Source of the DNA: Streptomyces sp. SID12501
GTDB lineage: Bacteria; Actinomycetota; Actinomycetes; Streptomycetales; Streptomycetaceae
Direction: 5' to 3'
Assembly: GCF_010550245.1 (NCBI RefSeq)
Contig: NZ_JAAGLU010000017.1
Coordinates: forward strand, 124,001-188,000
Length of the DNA stretch: 64,000 nucleotides
Position 1 is the first letter of the stretch. Every line of letters begins with the position of its first letter. The position numbers and the translations under genes were made by a program. The notes under the pieces are model-generated. The model ran no database searches, had not been told where the DNA came from, and saw only the letters and a list, made by a program, of their open reading frames with translations. Positions 34,033-43,021 of this stretch are shown here, piece by piece.

Positions 34033-34184
34033 ATGCCCCGCCCGCATCTGCGGCTCGCAGGCCGACGGTGCGCTCCTACTGCCGTGATCTGGGTATTCCC
34101 TATACGGAGACGCGGCTCGTCGATTCGTACCGGCAGACCCGGCGGCACATGTACGAGGTGGGAGAGTCCCTCAGGGGCGAGTAG
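34033..34184 (+). pseudogene. 3' remnant of an acyl-CoA/fatty acid desaturase
   Basis: MPRPHLRLA at 34033 matches the segment after the HHLFPS motif near the end of Streptomyces membrane desaturases. After a one-base shift near 34060 the frame continues RPTVRSYCRDLGIPYTETRL and then DSYRQTRRHMYEVGESLRGE to TAG at 34182-34184, which looks like the normal C-terminus. The histidine boxes and membrane part are absent, so this is a non-functional remnant of about 50 codons. Confidence 0.6.
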
Positions 34185-34290
34185 GGGTCGAGTCTCAGGG
34201 ACGTCTCAGGGTCGCGGTCCGGAACTGTGGGAGGCGCGGACCCGTTTTTCATGGCAGAGAGCGGCACTGGCCGCGAAGGAGGCGACACTC

Positions 34291-34473
34291 ATGTCGAGGA
34301 ACGCGAAGATCGCCGCAGGGGGCGTGGCAGCCGGGATCATCCTGTGGATCTGGTTGCCCTGGTGGGCCGCGCTGCTGATAGTGCTGGGAGTCCCGGCGGC
34401 CGCCTATCTCGCACTGGACCCCGCACAGCGGCGGAGGCTGCGCCGCGTCACACGCAAGGAGATCGGCCGCTGA
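34291..34473 (+). CDS. Small membrane protein (60 aa), unknown function
   Basis: The ATG follows a textbook AAGGAGG at seven bases. The peptide has KIAAGGVAAGIILWIWLPWW, then AALLIVLGVPAAAYLALD, one or two hydrophobic spans, and a basic tail (QRRRLRRVTRKEIGR). I do not recognise a family, but the strong ribosome site and clean membrane profile support a real gene. A terminator follows at 34547. Confidence 0.75.
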   Translation: MSRNAKIAAGGVAAGIILWIWLPWWAALLIVLGVPAAAYLALDPAQRRRLRRVTRKEIGR

Positions 34474-34546
34474 GGCGGCGCCATTCGATGCCGCGCGGGG
34501 CGCACTCCGGCTGACACCCCGCGTGGCCCGCAGCGCGATCGCCTTG

Positions 34547-34588
34547 CCGAACGCCGCCCGGAACCACAGGGATCCGGGCGGCGTTCGG
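34547..34588. terminator. Bidirectional terminator
   Basis: A perfect 15-bp inverted repeat, CCGAACGCCGCCCGG at 34547-34561 and its complement at 34574-34588, with a 12-base loop. It lies between the convergent small membrane gene and the next leftward gene. Confidence 0.85.
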
Positions 34589-34598
34589 CCGGTGGGGT

Positions 34599-35528
34599 TC
34601 AGCTGGGGCGTACGGCCATCTTGTCGAGCGCTTCGAGGAGTCCGGGCAGCTCCGGCCCCCGGCCCACCGGCAGCACCTCTCCGGGCTCCTCGTCGAGCAG
34701 GACGAAGGCGATGTCGTCGGTCCTGGCGACCATCGACCAGCCGGGACCGTCGGCGCGCAGTGTCCGCGCGTCGCCCGGAGCGAAGGAGGAGCGGACGCGG
34801 CCGAGGGGCGGAGGGGTCTCCACATACGCGCGTGCCTCCGCGAGGACGCGCCGGATGCCGGCCCTGGGCCGGCTCACGGCGTCCTCGGCCCGCCCAGGGG
34901 TGTCCTCGGGCGGGGTCTCGGCGTCCCCAGCCGAGTCTGTTGCGCCCGCAGCCCGGTCCGTGTCCGCCCCGGCCCCGTCCGGCTCGCCCTCGGGCGCCGC
35001 TGACCTGCCACCACCCGGAAGGGTGAAGTCCTTGTCGCTGAGCTGCTCCCGCCAGATCACCCACTGGCGCGCGATCTCGTCGGCGCCCAGACGCCGCTGC
35101 GCCGGCCCCCACGAGGTGGTGTCCGGCGGAGCGAGTGGCGGCCGGTCCGTGAGTTCGGGGCCCGGGTCGTGCGGGGCGGGCACGTCGGGAGCCGCGACGG
35201 CGACCGCGAGAGGCCAGCCGGGCAGGGCCGCGACGACCGTGTGCTCCTCCGGCGACAGGTCGTACTCCATGCCGCAGTCCCACGACGCGATCGCGACCGC
35301 GACCAGGGAGACGTCGTCGATGGCAACCGTCCACCGCGCGCCGTCCCCGTCCTGGCCGAGCACCAGCCCGTACCCGTCGGCGAGAGGCGCCAGGCCGAGC
35401 GCCGCGCATGCCTCCGGATAGTCGTCGCCCAGCACGCTCGGGAACTGCGCGGGCGTCAGCAGCATCGCCGTGAGCACATAGAGCGCGTCGTCCGCGGTGG
35501 CGACGGCTCCCTCGTCCGTCTCTGCCAT
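34599..35528 (-). CDS. Conserved hypothetical protein
   Basis: About 309 residues. The N-terminal 140 residues look folded (ALYVLTAMLLTPAQFPSVLG, WTVAIDDVSLVAVAIASWDC). A disordered, acidic/Ala-rich linker lies around residues 185-235, and a second ordered part (GWSMVARTDDIAFVLLDEEP) is at the end. No signal peptide or membrane span. The ATG at 35528 has GGGGAGG upstream. I do not recognise a named family. Confidence 0.75.
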   Translation of the reverse strand: MAETDEGAVATADDALYVLTAMLLTPAQFPSVLGDDYPEACAALGLAPLADGYGLVLGQDGDGARWTVAIDDVSLVAVAIASWDCGMEYDLSPEEHTVVAALPGWPLAVAVAAPDVPAPHDPGPELTDRPPLAPPDTTSWGPAQRRLGADEIARQWVIWREQLSDKDFTLPGGGRSAAPEGEPDGAGADTDRAAGATDSAGDAETPPEDTPGRAEDAVSRPRAGIRRVLAEARAYVETPPPLGRVRSSFAPGDARTLRADGPGWSMVARTDDIAFVLLDEEPGEVLPVGRGPELPGLLEALDKMAVRPS

Positions 35529-35664
35529 CCCAGCCTCCCCATCTGTTCGTCCATCGGCGCGCACCCTAATCCGATCCGAAGGCCGTTGTCACGACTCCCA
35601 CCCGGCCCGGAGCTGCTGTTTTCCTGCCGGACAGGGGGGAATCGACCGGATGTACCCGCTTCGG

Positions 35665-35961
35665 TCAGGTCGTCGGCAGTCCGAGAAGTTCCCGGGCGAC
35701 CGTCCGCGGCGACACATCGCGCTCTCTGGCCAGGGCGATGACGGCACGGCACGCCAGCTCGTTCACCCCGAACGACAGTGCCTCCGGCGACACCCAGGCC
35801 ACGGCTTCGTCCATCTGGTCCTGGTCGTCCTCCGCGCACGCCGACACATACACAGCGGCGGCCTCGAAGAGATTGTGCGGGCGCTTCTCCCGCCCCGAGC
35901 TCGCTTCCGAGCGCCAGGAACGGAGAAAGCCGGTGAACGATTTTTGGATACCGCCGAACAT
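35665..35961 (-). CDS. Small conserved protein (98 aa), unknown function
   Basis: I chose the ATG at 35961, preceded by AGGGGGAAGG; an upstream ATG at 36006 has no site. MFGGIQKSFTGFLRSWRSE is basic, followed by LFEAAAVYVSACAEDD and an ANTAR-like helical tail (ACRAVIALARERDVSPRTVA), though it lacks a clear ANTAR signature. Streptomyces has many such short helical proteins. Function unknown. Confidence 0.7.
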   Translation of the reverse strand: MFGGIQKSFTGFLRSWRSEASSGREKRPHNLFEAAAVYVSACAEDDQDQMDEAVAWVSPEALSFGVNELACRAVIALARERDVSPRTVARELLGLPTT

Positions 35962-36093
35962 GCGGACCACCTTCCCCCTGCGTGGTTGCCACGGTTGATC
36001 GTTCATCTGCTGCTGTCCAACGTAGAGACGGAGTTCCGGCAACAGAAGAGGGCAGGTGCGGTGAGGGGCCCAGTACTCCGACGACCGCCAGGC

Positions 36094-36693
36094 TCAGACC
36101 GGTCGCACGGCCAGCGCCAGAAACCGTGCGTCCTCGTCCACGTACGACGTCATCCGCCACCCGGAACCGGCGAGCAGCGGACCGAGACTGGCCTCCGCGC
36201 GCAGGTCCGCGGGGGTGATCCTGCGGCCCTGCCGGGCGGCGAGAGCGGCTCTGCCGATCGGGTGGAACAGCGCCAGGGTGCCGCCGGGGCGTACCACGCG
36301 CGCGAGTTCCCGCAGATTCTCGCCGGGCTGCGGCAGGTGCGCGATCAGGCCCGCCGCGAACACGGCGTCGAGGGACTCCGAACGCAGCGGAAGAGCAGCC
36401 GCGTCGGCGAGCAGCAGCTGCCCGTCGCGGCCCCGTCCTGCTCGTACGGCGGCCTCCAGCATGGCCGGGGTCAGATCCGCCCCCAGAACCACTCCCGAGG
36501 GCCCCACGGCGTCACGCAGCGGCGCCAGGGCCCGCCCGGTGCCACAGCCCGCGTCCAGCACACGGGCCCCCTCGCGCAGCCGCAACTCGGCGACCGCGGC
36601 GGCGTAAGCGGGTCCGTCGTCCGGGAACCTGCTGTCCCAGTGGGCCGCGCGGGCGGCGAAGAACTCCTGGACGTGTGTGTGGTCGTCACTCAT
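36094..36693 (-). CDS. Class I SAM-dependent methyltransferase
   Basis: A 199-residue methyltransferase. Motif I RVLDAGCGTGRALAPL near residue 45 binds SAM; VVLGADLTPAMLEAA and LLLADAAALPLRSESLDAVF are motifs post-I and II; ARVVRPGGTLALFHP is motif III. The substrate cannot be predicted. I placed the start at ATG 36693 (MSDDHTHVQEFF); an ATG at 36702 is an alternative. Confidence 0.87.
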   Translation of the reverse strand: MSDDHTHVQEFFAARAAHWDSRFPDDGPAYAAAVAELRLREGARVLDAGCGTGRALAPLRDAVGPSGVVLGADLTPAMLEAAVRAGRGRDGQLLLADAAALPLRSESLDAVFAAGLIAHLPQPGENLRELARVVRPGGTLALFHPIGRAALAARQGRRITPADLRAEASLGPLLAGSGWRMTSYVDEDARFLALAVRPV

Positions 36694-36845
36694 GTTCCGC
36701 ATGATCCCGCACGGACGAGAAGTACCCCGCGGCGCACACGTTCGAGCGGGACGCGATCGTTCAGGCGCCATTCCCTGCCATATTTCAATACCTTTCGAAA
36801 TGCGCCCCCGTTGTGCTCCCGTGCCCCCACTAGCGTCCCGTGGTC

Positions 36846-37622
36846 ATGGGACACTTGGACCACGCCGCCTTCGGATGGCTGACCCCCGTACTGTCATACG
36901 TGATGGCCTGCATAGGCGCTGCTCTCGGGCTGCGCTGCACCGTCCGTGCGCTCGGCGCGACCGGCCGCTCGCGCCGCAACTGGCTCGTCACCGCGGCCTC
37001 CGCGATCGGCACCGGCATCTGGACCATGCACTTCGTGGCCATGCTCGGCTTCAGCGTCCGCGGCACCGACATCCGCTACGACGTGCCGCTGACCATCCTC
37101 AGCCTCCTCGTCGCCATGGCCGTAGTCTCCGCCGGGGTCTTCGCCGTCGGCTACGGGCACGACCGCGCCCGCGCGCTCTTCGTCGGTGGACTCACCACCG
37201 GGCTGGGCGTGGCGAGCATGCACTACCTCGGCATGGCGGCGGTACGGCTGCACGGTGACGTGAAGTACGACCCGGCGCTCGTCGCGCTCTCCGTGGTGAT
37301 CGCCGTCGTCGCGGCCACCGCGGCCCTGTGGGCGGCGCTGAACATCAAGTCACCGATCGCGGTGACCGTCGCCTCGCTCGTCATGGGGGCGGCCGTCAGC
37401 AGCATGCACTACACCGGGATGTTCGCGGTGCAGGTGGCCGTCACGCCCTCCGGCGAGACGCTGCCCGGGGCCACGGCGATGCAGTTCATCTTCCCCCTCG
37501 CCGTCGGCCTCGGGTCCTACCTCTTCCTGACCTCGGCGTTCGTCGCGTTGTCGCCGACGGCCGGGGAACGCGAGGCATCCGCGTCCGCCCAGCGACCGGT
37601 CGACAGCGTCGCTGCCCGGTAG
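36846..37622 (+). CDS. MHYT-domain integral membrane sensor protein
   Basis: A 258-residue protein with seven hydrophobic segments and three MHYT-type motifs: TMHFVAMLG, SMHYLGMAA and SMHYTGMFA. MHYT domains are proposed to bind copper and sense oxygen, CO or NO. Unlike many MHYT proteins there is no GGDEF or EAL output domain. No ribosome site is visible, but a -10-like TAGCGT lies at 36831-36836, so the mRNA may be leaderless, starting at or just before the ATG. It lies 64 bp ahead of the conservon and may feed it a signal. Confidence 0.85.
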   Translation: MGHLDHAAFGWLTPVLSYVMACIGAALGLRCTVRALGATGRSRRNWLVTAASAIGTGIWTMHFVAMLGFSVRGTDIRYDVPLTILSLLVAMAVVSAGVFAVGYGHDRARALFVGGLTTGLGVASMHYLGMAAVRLHGDVKYDPALVALSVVIAVVAATAALWAALNIKSPIAVTVASLVMGAAVSSMHYTGMFAVQVAVTPSGETLPGATAMQFIFPLAVGLGSYLFLTSAFVALSPTAGEREASASAQRPVDSVAAR

Positions 37623-37686
37623 TCGCGCGCACCGGGTCGGCGACGCCCGGCGAGCACACCCCGAACGACGTACGAGCGAGGAGGCC

Positions 37687-40215
37687 ATGCGCACACCCCG
37701 TAGGACCCCGATACCCGGCGCCGGGACGGCGCCCCCGCCGCGCGGACGCCGCGCGCACGCCGGCCCGCCGGCCGAAGAAGACTCCGAAGAATCGTTCGGA
37801 GCCCTGCCCGACGAGGTACCCACACGTGAGGGACGCTGGCGCCTGCGGCCGGGAACCGTCCGCGCCAAGATCGTCTGTCTCCTGATGGTGCCGGTTGTCT
37901 CCCTGCTCGCGCTGTGGGCGTACGCCACCGTCACCACAGCCCAGGACGTTGCCCGGCTGCGGCAGTTGCAGCGTGTCGACTCCCAGGTGCGCGCGCCGGT
38001 CGCCGCCGCCGTCGCCGCACTCCAGGCCGAACGCACGGCCGCCGTACGCCACGCCACCGATCCGGCGGCGGTCCCGGGCATCGACCTCAGGACGCTCGGC
38101 GAGCGCACCGACCGGACCGTGGCGAAGCTGCGCCTCGGCGGCCGCAACACCGTCGCCGACGGCGAGGAACTGCCCGCCGGAGTCGCGGAGCGCCTGGAGA
38201 GCTTCGTCGCCGGCGTGGAACAACTGCGCACGCTGCGGACCTCGGTACTGGACCGCCGTACCGGATGGGCCGAGACGTACGCGCAGTACACCAGGAGCAT
38301 CTCGGCGGCCTTCGCCGTGGGCGGTGCGCTCACCGGTATCCAGGACGCCGAACTCGGCTCCGACGCGCGCGTACTGCTCGAATTCTCCCGCGCGGGAGAG
38401 GCGTTGGCCCAGGAGGACGCCGTTCTCGCCGGGGCGCGGCTCGCCGGCCGCCTCGACGGGCCGCGGCTGCGGCTGTTCACCGGAGCCGTCGACACCCGCC
38501 GCACCCTCCTCGAAGCCACCGCCTCGGACCTGCGCGGGCCGGAACGAGCGACCTGGCAGAACGTCGCGGCAGGCACCGCGTACTCCACACTGGCCGCTGT
38601 CGAGGACAAGGTGCTGGGCGCACGCCCGGGCACCAAGGCGATCGCAGCCGCGCCCGAAGCCACCTGGACCAAGGCACACGCACGCGTGCAGGGCGGCATG
38701 CGTGCCATCGAGGCGGACGCCGGCCACGACGTCGCGGACCGGGCCGATCCCTTCACCCGGGGCCTGCTCACCCCCGCCGGTGCTGCGGTGCTGTTCGGCC
38801 TGGCCTCCGTCGTCGCGTCCCTGGTGATCTCCGTACGCATCGGACGGGGCCTCGTCGTCGAGCTGGTGAGTCTGCGTAATACCGCCCTGGAGATCGCCCG
38901 GCACAAACTCCCGCAGGCCATGCTCAAGCTGCGCGCGGGAGAGGAGATCGACATCCGGGCCGAGGCGCCCCCCGGACCGCCCGCCGAGGACGAGACCGAA
39001 CAGGTCGCGGAGGCCCTGGGCACCGTGCACCGCGCGGCCCTGCGCGCCGCCGTGGAACGCGCGGAACTGGCCAGCGGCATCTCCGGCGTCTTCGTCAACC
39101 TCGCGCGCCGCAGCCAGGTCCTCGTACACCGTCAGCTGAGCCTCCTCGACAGCATGGAGCGCAGGTCCGACGACCCGAACGAACTCAGCGACCTGTTCCG
39201 GCTCGACCACCTCACCACACGTATGCGGCGCCACGCGGAGAGTCTGATCATCCTTTCCGGAGCGGCACCCGGCAGGGCCTGGCGGCTGCCGGTCTCCCTG
39301 ACGAACGTGGTCCGCGCCGCCGTCTCCGAAGTCGAGGACTACGCGCGCGTGGAGGTACGTCAGTTCCCCGAGGCGTCCGTCACCGGCGCCGCGGTCGCCG
39401 ACCTCACGCATCTCCTGGCCGAGATCGTCGAGAACGCCGCCCAGTTCTCACCCCCGCACACCAGGGTGCGCATCACCGGTGAACCTGTCGGCAACGGCTA
39501 TGCCGTGGAGGTCGAGGACCGGGGACTGGGGATGGGCAAGGACACCCTCGCCGAGGCGAACCGCCGCATCGAACAGTCCGAGACGCTCGACCTGTTCGAC
39601 AGCGACCGGCTCGGCCTCTTCGTGGTCAGCAGACTCGCCGCACGGCACGGCATCAAGGTGCACCTGCGGACCTCTCCCTACGGCGGTACGACCGCGGTCG
39701 TCCTGCTGCCCACGGCCCTGCTGCACGGTGGCGCGGCGGAACGCTCCCCCCGCGCAGCGGTGGACCGTGAGCCGGCCGTCGAACGCGAGTACGCGCGCGT
39801 GCCCGCTGCCGCCGCCCCGCACCAGGAACCGGTCCGGGCACCGGCGGACCGCCCCGCACTGGTGGCGACCGCACAGGCCCCGGCGGATACCGCCCCCGAA
39901 ACCCCACCACCAGGAGTGACCGCCCTGCGACTGCACCGGACGCCCGAGGACCCTGGCGACGCGGAGGAGTCCGACGACCTCCCACGCCGCGTCCGGCAGG
40001 CGCACCTCGCCCCGCAACTGCGCGAACAGCGCCCCGAGGAGCCGACCCGCACGCCGGGTTCCCGGAACGAGGAGAAGCGCACCCCCGAGGCCGTACGGGA
40101 CCGCATGGTGGCCTATCGCGACGGCTGGGTGCGCGGTGGCGGCAGTTCACCCGGCCGCGGAGCCGCCCGAGGCCCCGAAACCGGCAGCGACAGCAGCGAA
40201 GGAGACCGCGCATGA
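37687..40215 (+). CDS. cvnA: Conservon sensor histidine-kinase-like protein (CvnA)
   Basis: 842 residues. Transmembrane helices at about 61-81 and 366-386 flank a nitrate-sensor-type (NIT) extracellular domain. Then come a helical dimerisation region with LDHLTTRMRRHAESL near residue 505 and an HATPase domain with EIVENAAQFSPP (N box) near 578 and VEDRGLGMG (G1 box) near 608. The last 160 residues are a disordered Pro/Ala-rich tail. Conservons are four-gene GTPase signalling units of Streptomyces. The stop overlaps the cvnB ATG (ATGA). Confidence 0.92.
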   Translation: MRTPRRTPIPGAGTAPPPRGRRAHAGPPAEEDSEESFGALPDEVPTREGRWRLRPGTVRAKIVCLLMVPVVSLLALWAYATVTTAQDVARLRQLQRVDSQVRAPVAAAVAALQAERTAAVRHATDPAAVPGIDLRTLGERTDRTVAKLRLGGRNTVADGEELPAGVAERLESFVAGVEQLRTLRTSVLDRRTGWAETYAQYTRSISAAFAVGGALTGIQDAELGSDARVLLEFSRAGEALAQEDAVLAGARLAGRLDGPRLRLFTGAVDTRRTLLEATASDLRGPERATWQNVAAGTAYSTLAAVEDKVLGARPGTKAIAAAPEATWTKAHARVQGGMRAIEADAGHDVADRADPFTRGLLTPAGAAVLFGLASVVASLVISVRIGRGLVVELVSLRNTALEIARHKLPQAMLKLRAGEEIDIRAEAPPGPPAEDETEQVAEALGTVHRAALRAAVERAELASGISGVFVNLARRSQVLVHRQLSLLDSMERRSDDPNELSDLFRLDHLTTRMRRHAESLIILSGAAPGRAWRLPVSLTNVVRAAVSEVEDYARVEVRQFPEASVTGAAVADLTHLLAEIVENAAQFSPPHTRVRITGEPVGNGYAVEVEDRGLGMGKDTLAEANRRIEQSETLDLFDSDRLGLFVVSRLAARHGIKVHLRTSPYGGTTAVVLLPTALLHGGAAERSPRAAVDREPAVEREYARVPAAAAPHQEPVRAPADRPALVATAQAPADTAPETPPPGVTALRLHRTPEDPGDAEESDDLPRRVRQAHLAPQLREQRPEEPTRTPGSRNEEKRTPEAVRDRMVAYRDGWVRGGGSSPGRGAARGPETGSDSSEGDRA

Positions 40216-40649
40216 TCAAGGACTCGAGCACGAGGGCGGATCGGCGGTCCGGTGAGCTCGACTGGCTGCTGGACGACCTGGTACTGCGCGTCAGCGAGGT
40301 ACGGCACGCGGTGGTGCTGTCCAACGACGGACTCGCGGTGGGCGCCTCCACCGATCTCAAACGCGAGGACGCGGAGCACCTCGCCGCGGTCGCCTCCGGC
40401 TTCCACAGCCTGGCCAAGGGCGCAGGCCGCCACTTCGGCGCCGGTGGCGTGCGCCAGACCATGGTGGAGATGGACGACGGCTTCCTGTTCGTCGCCGCCG
40501 CGGGCGACGGCTCCTGCCTCGCGGTGCTCACCGCCGCGACCGCCGACATGGGCCTCGTGGCGTACGAGATGGCGCGACTGGTGAAACGCGTGGGTGAGCA
40601 CCTCCACACGGCGCCGCGGGCAGCGGGCCGCCCGCCCGCCGCAGGATGA
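40212..40649 (+). CDS. cvnB: Roadblock/LC7 protein (CvnB)
   Basis: A 145-residue roadblock/LC7 protein: LDWLLDDLVLRVSEVRHAVV, VVLSNDGLAVGAS, and RQTMVEMDDGFLFVAAAGDG. In conservons it acts as a regulator or effector of the CvnD GTPase. ATG overlaps cvnA. Confidence 0.92.
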   Translation: MIKDSSTRADRRSGELDWLLDDLVLRVSEVRHAVVLSNDGLAVGASTDLKREDAEHLAAVASGFHSLAKGAGRHFGAGGVRQTMVEMDDGFLFVAAAGDGSCLAVLTAATADMGLVAYEMARLVKRVGEHLHTAPRAAGRPPAAG

Positions 40650-40665
40650 GGCGAGAGGGCGGTCC

Positions 40666-41085
40666 GTGCAGATGACCGAGGACACGACAGGCACCCCGCA
40701 GGAACCGGGCAGCCAGTGGTACGACAACGAGGCCGGGCCCCTCGTGCGCCCTTACGCCATGACGGGCGGACGCACCAGATCCGGCCCCACGGGGGTCCGC
40801 TTCGACCTGATCGCGCTCGTCACGCTCGACCCGGGCGCGCCCGGCATGGACGACGACACCGCGCTCGGCCCCGAGCATCGGGCGCTCATCGACCTGTGCC
40901 GTACGGAGACGCAGTCCGTCGCCGAACTCGCCGCGGACGCCGACCTCCCCGTAGGGGTGGTGAGGGTGTTGCTCGGCGACCTGCTGGAGCTGGGCTGCGT
41001 CACCGTCAGCCGTCCGGTGCCGCCTGCCCAGCTGCCCGACGAACGCATTCTGCGCGAGGTGATCGAAGGACTGAGGGCGCTGTAG
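40666..41085 (+). CDS. cvnC: DUF742 protein (CvnC)
   Basis: 139 residues from GTG 40666 (GAGAGGG upstream). PLVRPYAMTGGRTRSG and FDLIALVTLD open the DUF742 domain, a winged-helix-like fold with LPVGVVRVLLGDLLELGCV. It sits between cvnB and cvnD as in all conservons. The next 234 bp before cvnD are unusual, because conservon genes normally overlap. Confidence 0.9.
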   Translation: MQMTEDTTGTPQEPGSQWYDNEAGPLVRPYAMTGGRTRSGPTGVRFDLIALVTLDPGAPGMDDDTALGPEHRALIDLCRTETQSVAELAADADLPVGVVRVLLGDLLELGCVTVSRPVPPAQLPDERILREVIEGLRAL

Positions 41086-41316
41086 ATGAGAGACACGGAA
41101 CCATCCGGACCACGCCGAGTTGTGCACCCTTCCGGACACCGAACGGGTGCGAGTCGGTCACATCGGTCTAATAGCAGTCCAATCCCCCGGCGGGGGCCGG
41201 CAGTTGCCATGATGCTGACCTCGCACACACGCAGCGACGCCGCGCGCGGACCCACCGCGAGGGCGCGGCACGCACCAATGGACGTCGACCGTTGCCGGCC
41301 CTCCCGAGAGAAGTGA
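41086..41316 (+). CDS. Possible 76-aa ORF between cvnC and cvnD
   Basis: An ATG directly follows the cvnC stop (TAGATG) and the frame runs 76 codons. The peptide is rich in Arg, Ser and Pro, with no domain (MRDTEPSGPRRVVHPSGHRT). This may be just a non-coding spacer carrying a promoter for cvnD. No ribosome site beyond the cvnC end is visible. Confidence 0.25.
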   Translation: MRDTEPSGPRRVVHPSGHRTGASRSHRSNSSPIPRRGPAVAMMLTSHTRSDAARGPTARARHAPMDVDRCRPSREK

Positions 41317-41319
41317 TCG

Positions 41320-41925
41320 ATGGTCTCCGAGCACTCCGACGCCACGGACGACGAGACGTCCGCCCTGGCGTTGAAGATACTGGTCGCCGGCGGGTTCGGC
41401 GTGGGCAAGACCACCATGGTGGGCGCGGTCAGTGAGATCAGGCCGCTGCGCACCGAGGAACTGCTGAGCGAGGCCGGCCAGTTGGTGGACGACACCGACG
41501 GCGTGGACCAGAAGGTCACGACGACCGTCGCCATGGACTTCGGCCGCATCACCATCCGCTCAGGCCTCTCGCTGTACCTGTTCGGTACGCCGGGCCAGGA
41601 CCGTTTCTGGTTTCTGTGGGACGAACTGTCGCAGGGCGCCCTCGGAGCCGTCGTCCTCGCGGACACCCGCCGACTGGAGGACTGCTTCCCCGCCGTCGAT
41701 TACTTCGAGCACCGGCACATCCCGTTCGTGGTGGCCGTCAACTGCTTCGCGGGCGCCCGCTCCTACGTCGCCCAGGACGTGTCGCGCGCCCTCGACCTCG
41801 ACCAGGGCACGCCCGTGGTGCTCTGCGACGCCCGCAACCGCGACTCGGGCAAAGAAGTACTGATCCGGCTGGTCGAGTACGCCGGGCGGATGCACACCGC
41901 CCGGCTGCTCGACTCCGTGAGCTGA
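41320..41925 (+). CDS. cvnD: Small Ras-like GTPase (CvnD)
   Basis: 201 residues. G1 is LVAGGFGVGKTTMVGAV, the G3 equivalent is FGTPGQDRFWFLWDEL (DxxG replaced by GTPGQ, typical of the CvnD/MglA-like group), and FVVAVNCFAG sits where NKxD should be. So the guanine-specificity motif is atypical, as is common in conservons. It is the GTP-switch output of the unit. Confidence 0.92.
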   Translation: MVSEHSDATDDETSALALKILVAGGFGVGKTTMVGAVSEIRPLRTEELLSEAGQLVDDTDGVDQKVTTTVAMDFGRITIRSGLSLYLFGTPGQDRFWFLWDELSQGALGAVVLADTRRLEDCFPAVDYFEHRHIPFVVAVNCFAGARSYVAQDVSRALDLDQGTPVVLCDARNRDSGKEVLIRLVEYAGRMHTARLLDSVS

Positions 41926-41928
41926 CGC

Positions 41929-41959
41929 GAGGAGGACGCGGCTGAGCCGCGTCCTCCTC
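41929..41959. terminator. Hairpin terminator after cvnD
   Basis: A 14-bp perfect inverted repeat, GAGGAGGACGCGGC at 41929-41942 and its complement at 41946-41959, with a TGA loop. Its right arm covers the end of the convergent oxidase gene, so it probably acts on both. Confidence 0.85.
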
Positions 41960-42386
41960 AGTGGGCGACGGCCGTCTGCGCCAACACCTTCTCGATGTGT
42001 ACGCGGACGAGCAGTTCCCCCGGAACGCCGTTGCGGGCACCGAACTCCTCGGCCCGTGCCTCACCCATGTAGCGCGCGCCTATGCGCGCGGCCCAGTGCC
42101 GGACGTCGTCGAGTTCCTCCGACAGCGTCGCCCGGCCCTGAATCACCACATAGGCGAACGGTGGCCGGTCGTCGTCCACGCACAGGGCGACCCGGCCGTC
42201 ACGGGCCAGGTTGCGTCCCTTCACCGTGTCCTTCCCCGTGTTGAACACAAGGTCGTCACCGTCGAGCAGAAACCAGATCGGGGCCACGTGAGGGCTCCCG
42301 TCGGCTCGGACGGTCGACAGTTTTCCGGTGCGGGTGCCGTGCGAGACGAAGGCCCGCCATTCCTCGGCAGTCATCTTCTGTGCCAT
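41958..42386 (-). CDS. PPOX-class FMN/F420-dependent oxidoreductase
   Basis: A 142-residue split-barrel protein of the pyridoxamine 5'-phosphate oxidase family. KLSTVRADGSPHVAPIWFLL is the diagnostic strand pair and VFNTGKDTVKGRNLARDGRV the cofactor-phosphate region. It likely uses F420 or FMN to reduce an unknown substrate. Start at 42386 with AAGGAGGA upstream. Confidence 0.87.
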   Translation of the reverse strand: MAQKMTAEEWRAFVSHGTRTGKLSTVRADGSPHVAPIWFLLDGDDLVFNTGKDTVKGRNLARDGRVALCVDDDRPPFAYVVIQGRATLSEELDDVRHWAARIGARYMGEARAEEFGARNGVPGELLVRVHIEKVLAQTAVAH

Positions 42387-42481
42387 GCACCCATCCTCCT
42401 TGCTCGGGGGTCGGCCGTGGGGAAGGCTGACTGACCGGATCCTTCGGCTTGGAGGACCTGCCGCACGGGGAGACCACAAAC

Positions 42482-42895
42482 ATGGTGCAGAACCAAGGAC
42501 TTGGCTGGCTGCTCGACGATCTGACCGAGCGTGTCGAACACATACGGCATGCCCTAGTCCTGTCGAACGACGGGCTGGTGACAGGCGCCAGCACAGGACT
42601 TCGACGAGAGGACGCCGAGCATCTCGCAGCTGTGTCGTCGGGCCTGCACAGCCTGGCGAAAGGCTCGGGACGCCACTTCGGCGCGGGCAAGGTGCGTCAG
42701 ACGATGATCGAGTTCGATGACGCGGTGCTGTTCGTCACGGCGGCCGGCACCGGCAGCTGTCTGTGCGTACTCAGCGCCGCGGAGGCCGACATCGGCCAGA
42801 TCGCCTACGAGATGACACTGCTTGTCAATCGGGTCGGCGAACACCTCGACGTGGATGCCAGACAACCCGAGCAAACTCCGGCGTCAGACATCTGA
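42482..42895 (+). CDS. Orphan roadblock/LC7 (CvnB-like) protein
   Basis: 137 residues, a close paralogue of the cvnB product: GWLLDDLTERVEHIRHALVL, VLSNDGLVTGAS, and RQTMIEFDDAVLFVTAAGTG. No kinase, DUF742 or GTPase gene follows, so it may act with the adjacent conservon. ATG at 42482 with GGGGAG upstream. Confidence 0.9.
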   Translation: MVQNQGLGWLLDDLTERVEHIRHALVLSNDGLVTGASTGLRREDAEHLAAVSSGLHSLAKGSGRHFGAGKVRQTMIEFDDAVLFVTAAGTGSCLCVLSAAEADIGQIAYEMTLLVNRVGEHLDVDARQPEQTPASDI

Positions 42896-43021
42896 CCTGC
42901 GGATACGGCCTCGCTGAGAGAGTTATCCACAGGCTCGCCGGTCGGAGCGCCGAACCGGCTACGGTTTTTCCCGAGGCCGGCGCACACGGCGCGGGCCATC
43001 CACTCCACGGGGAGACCTACC

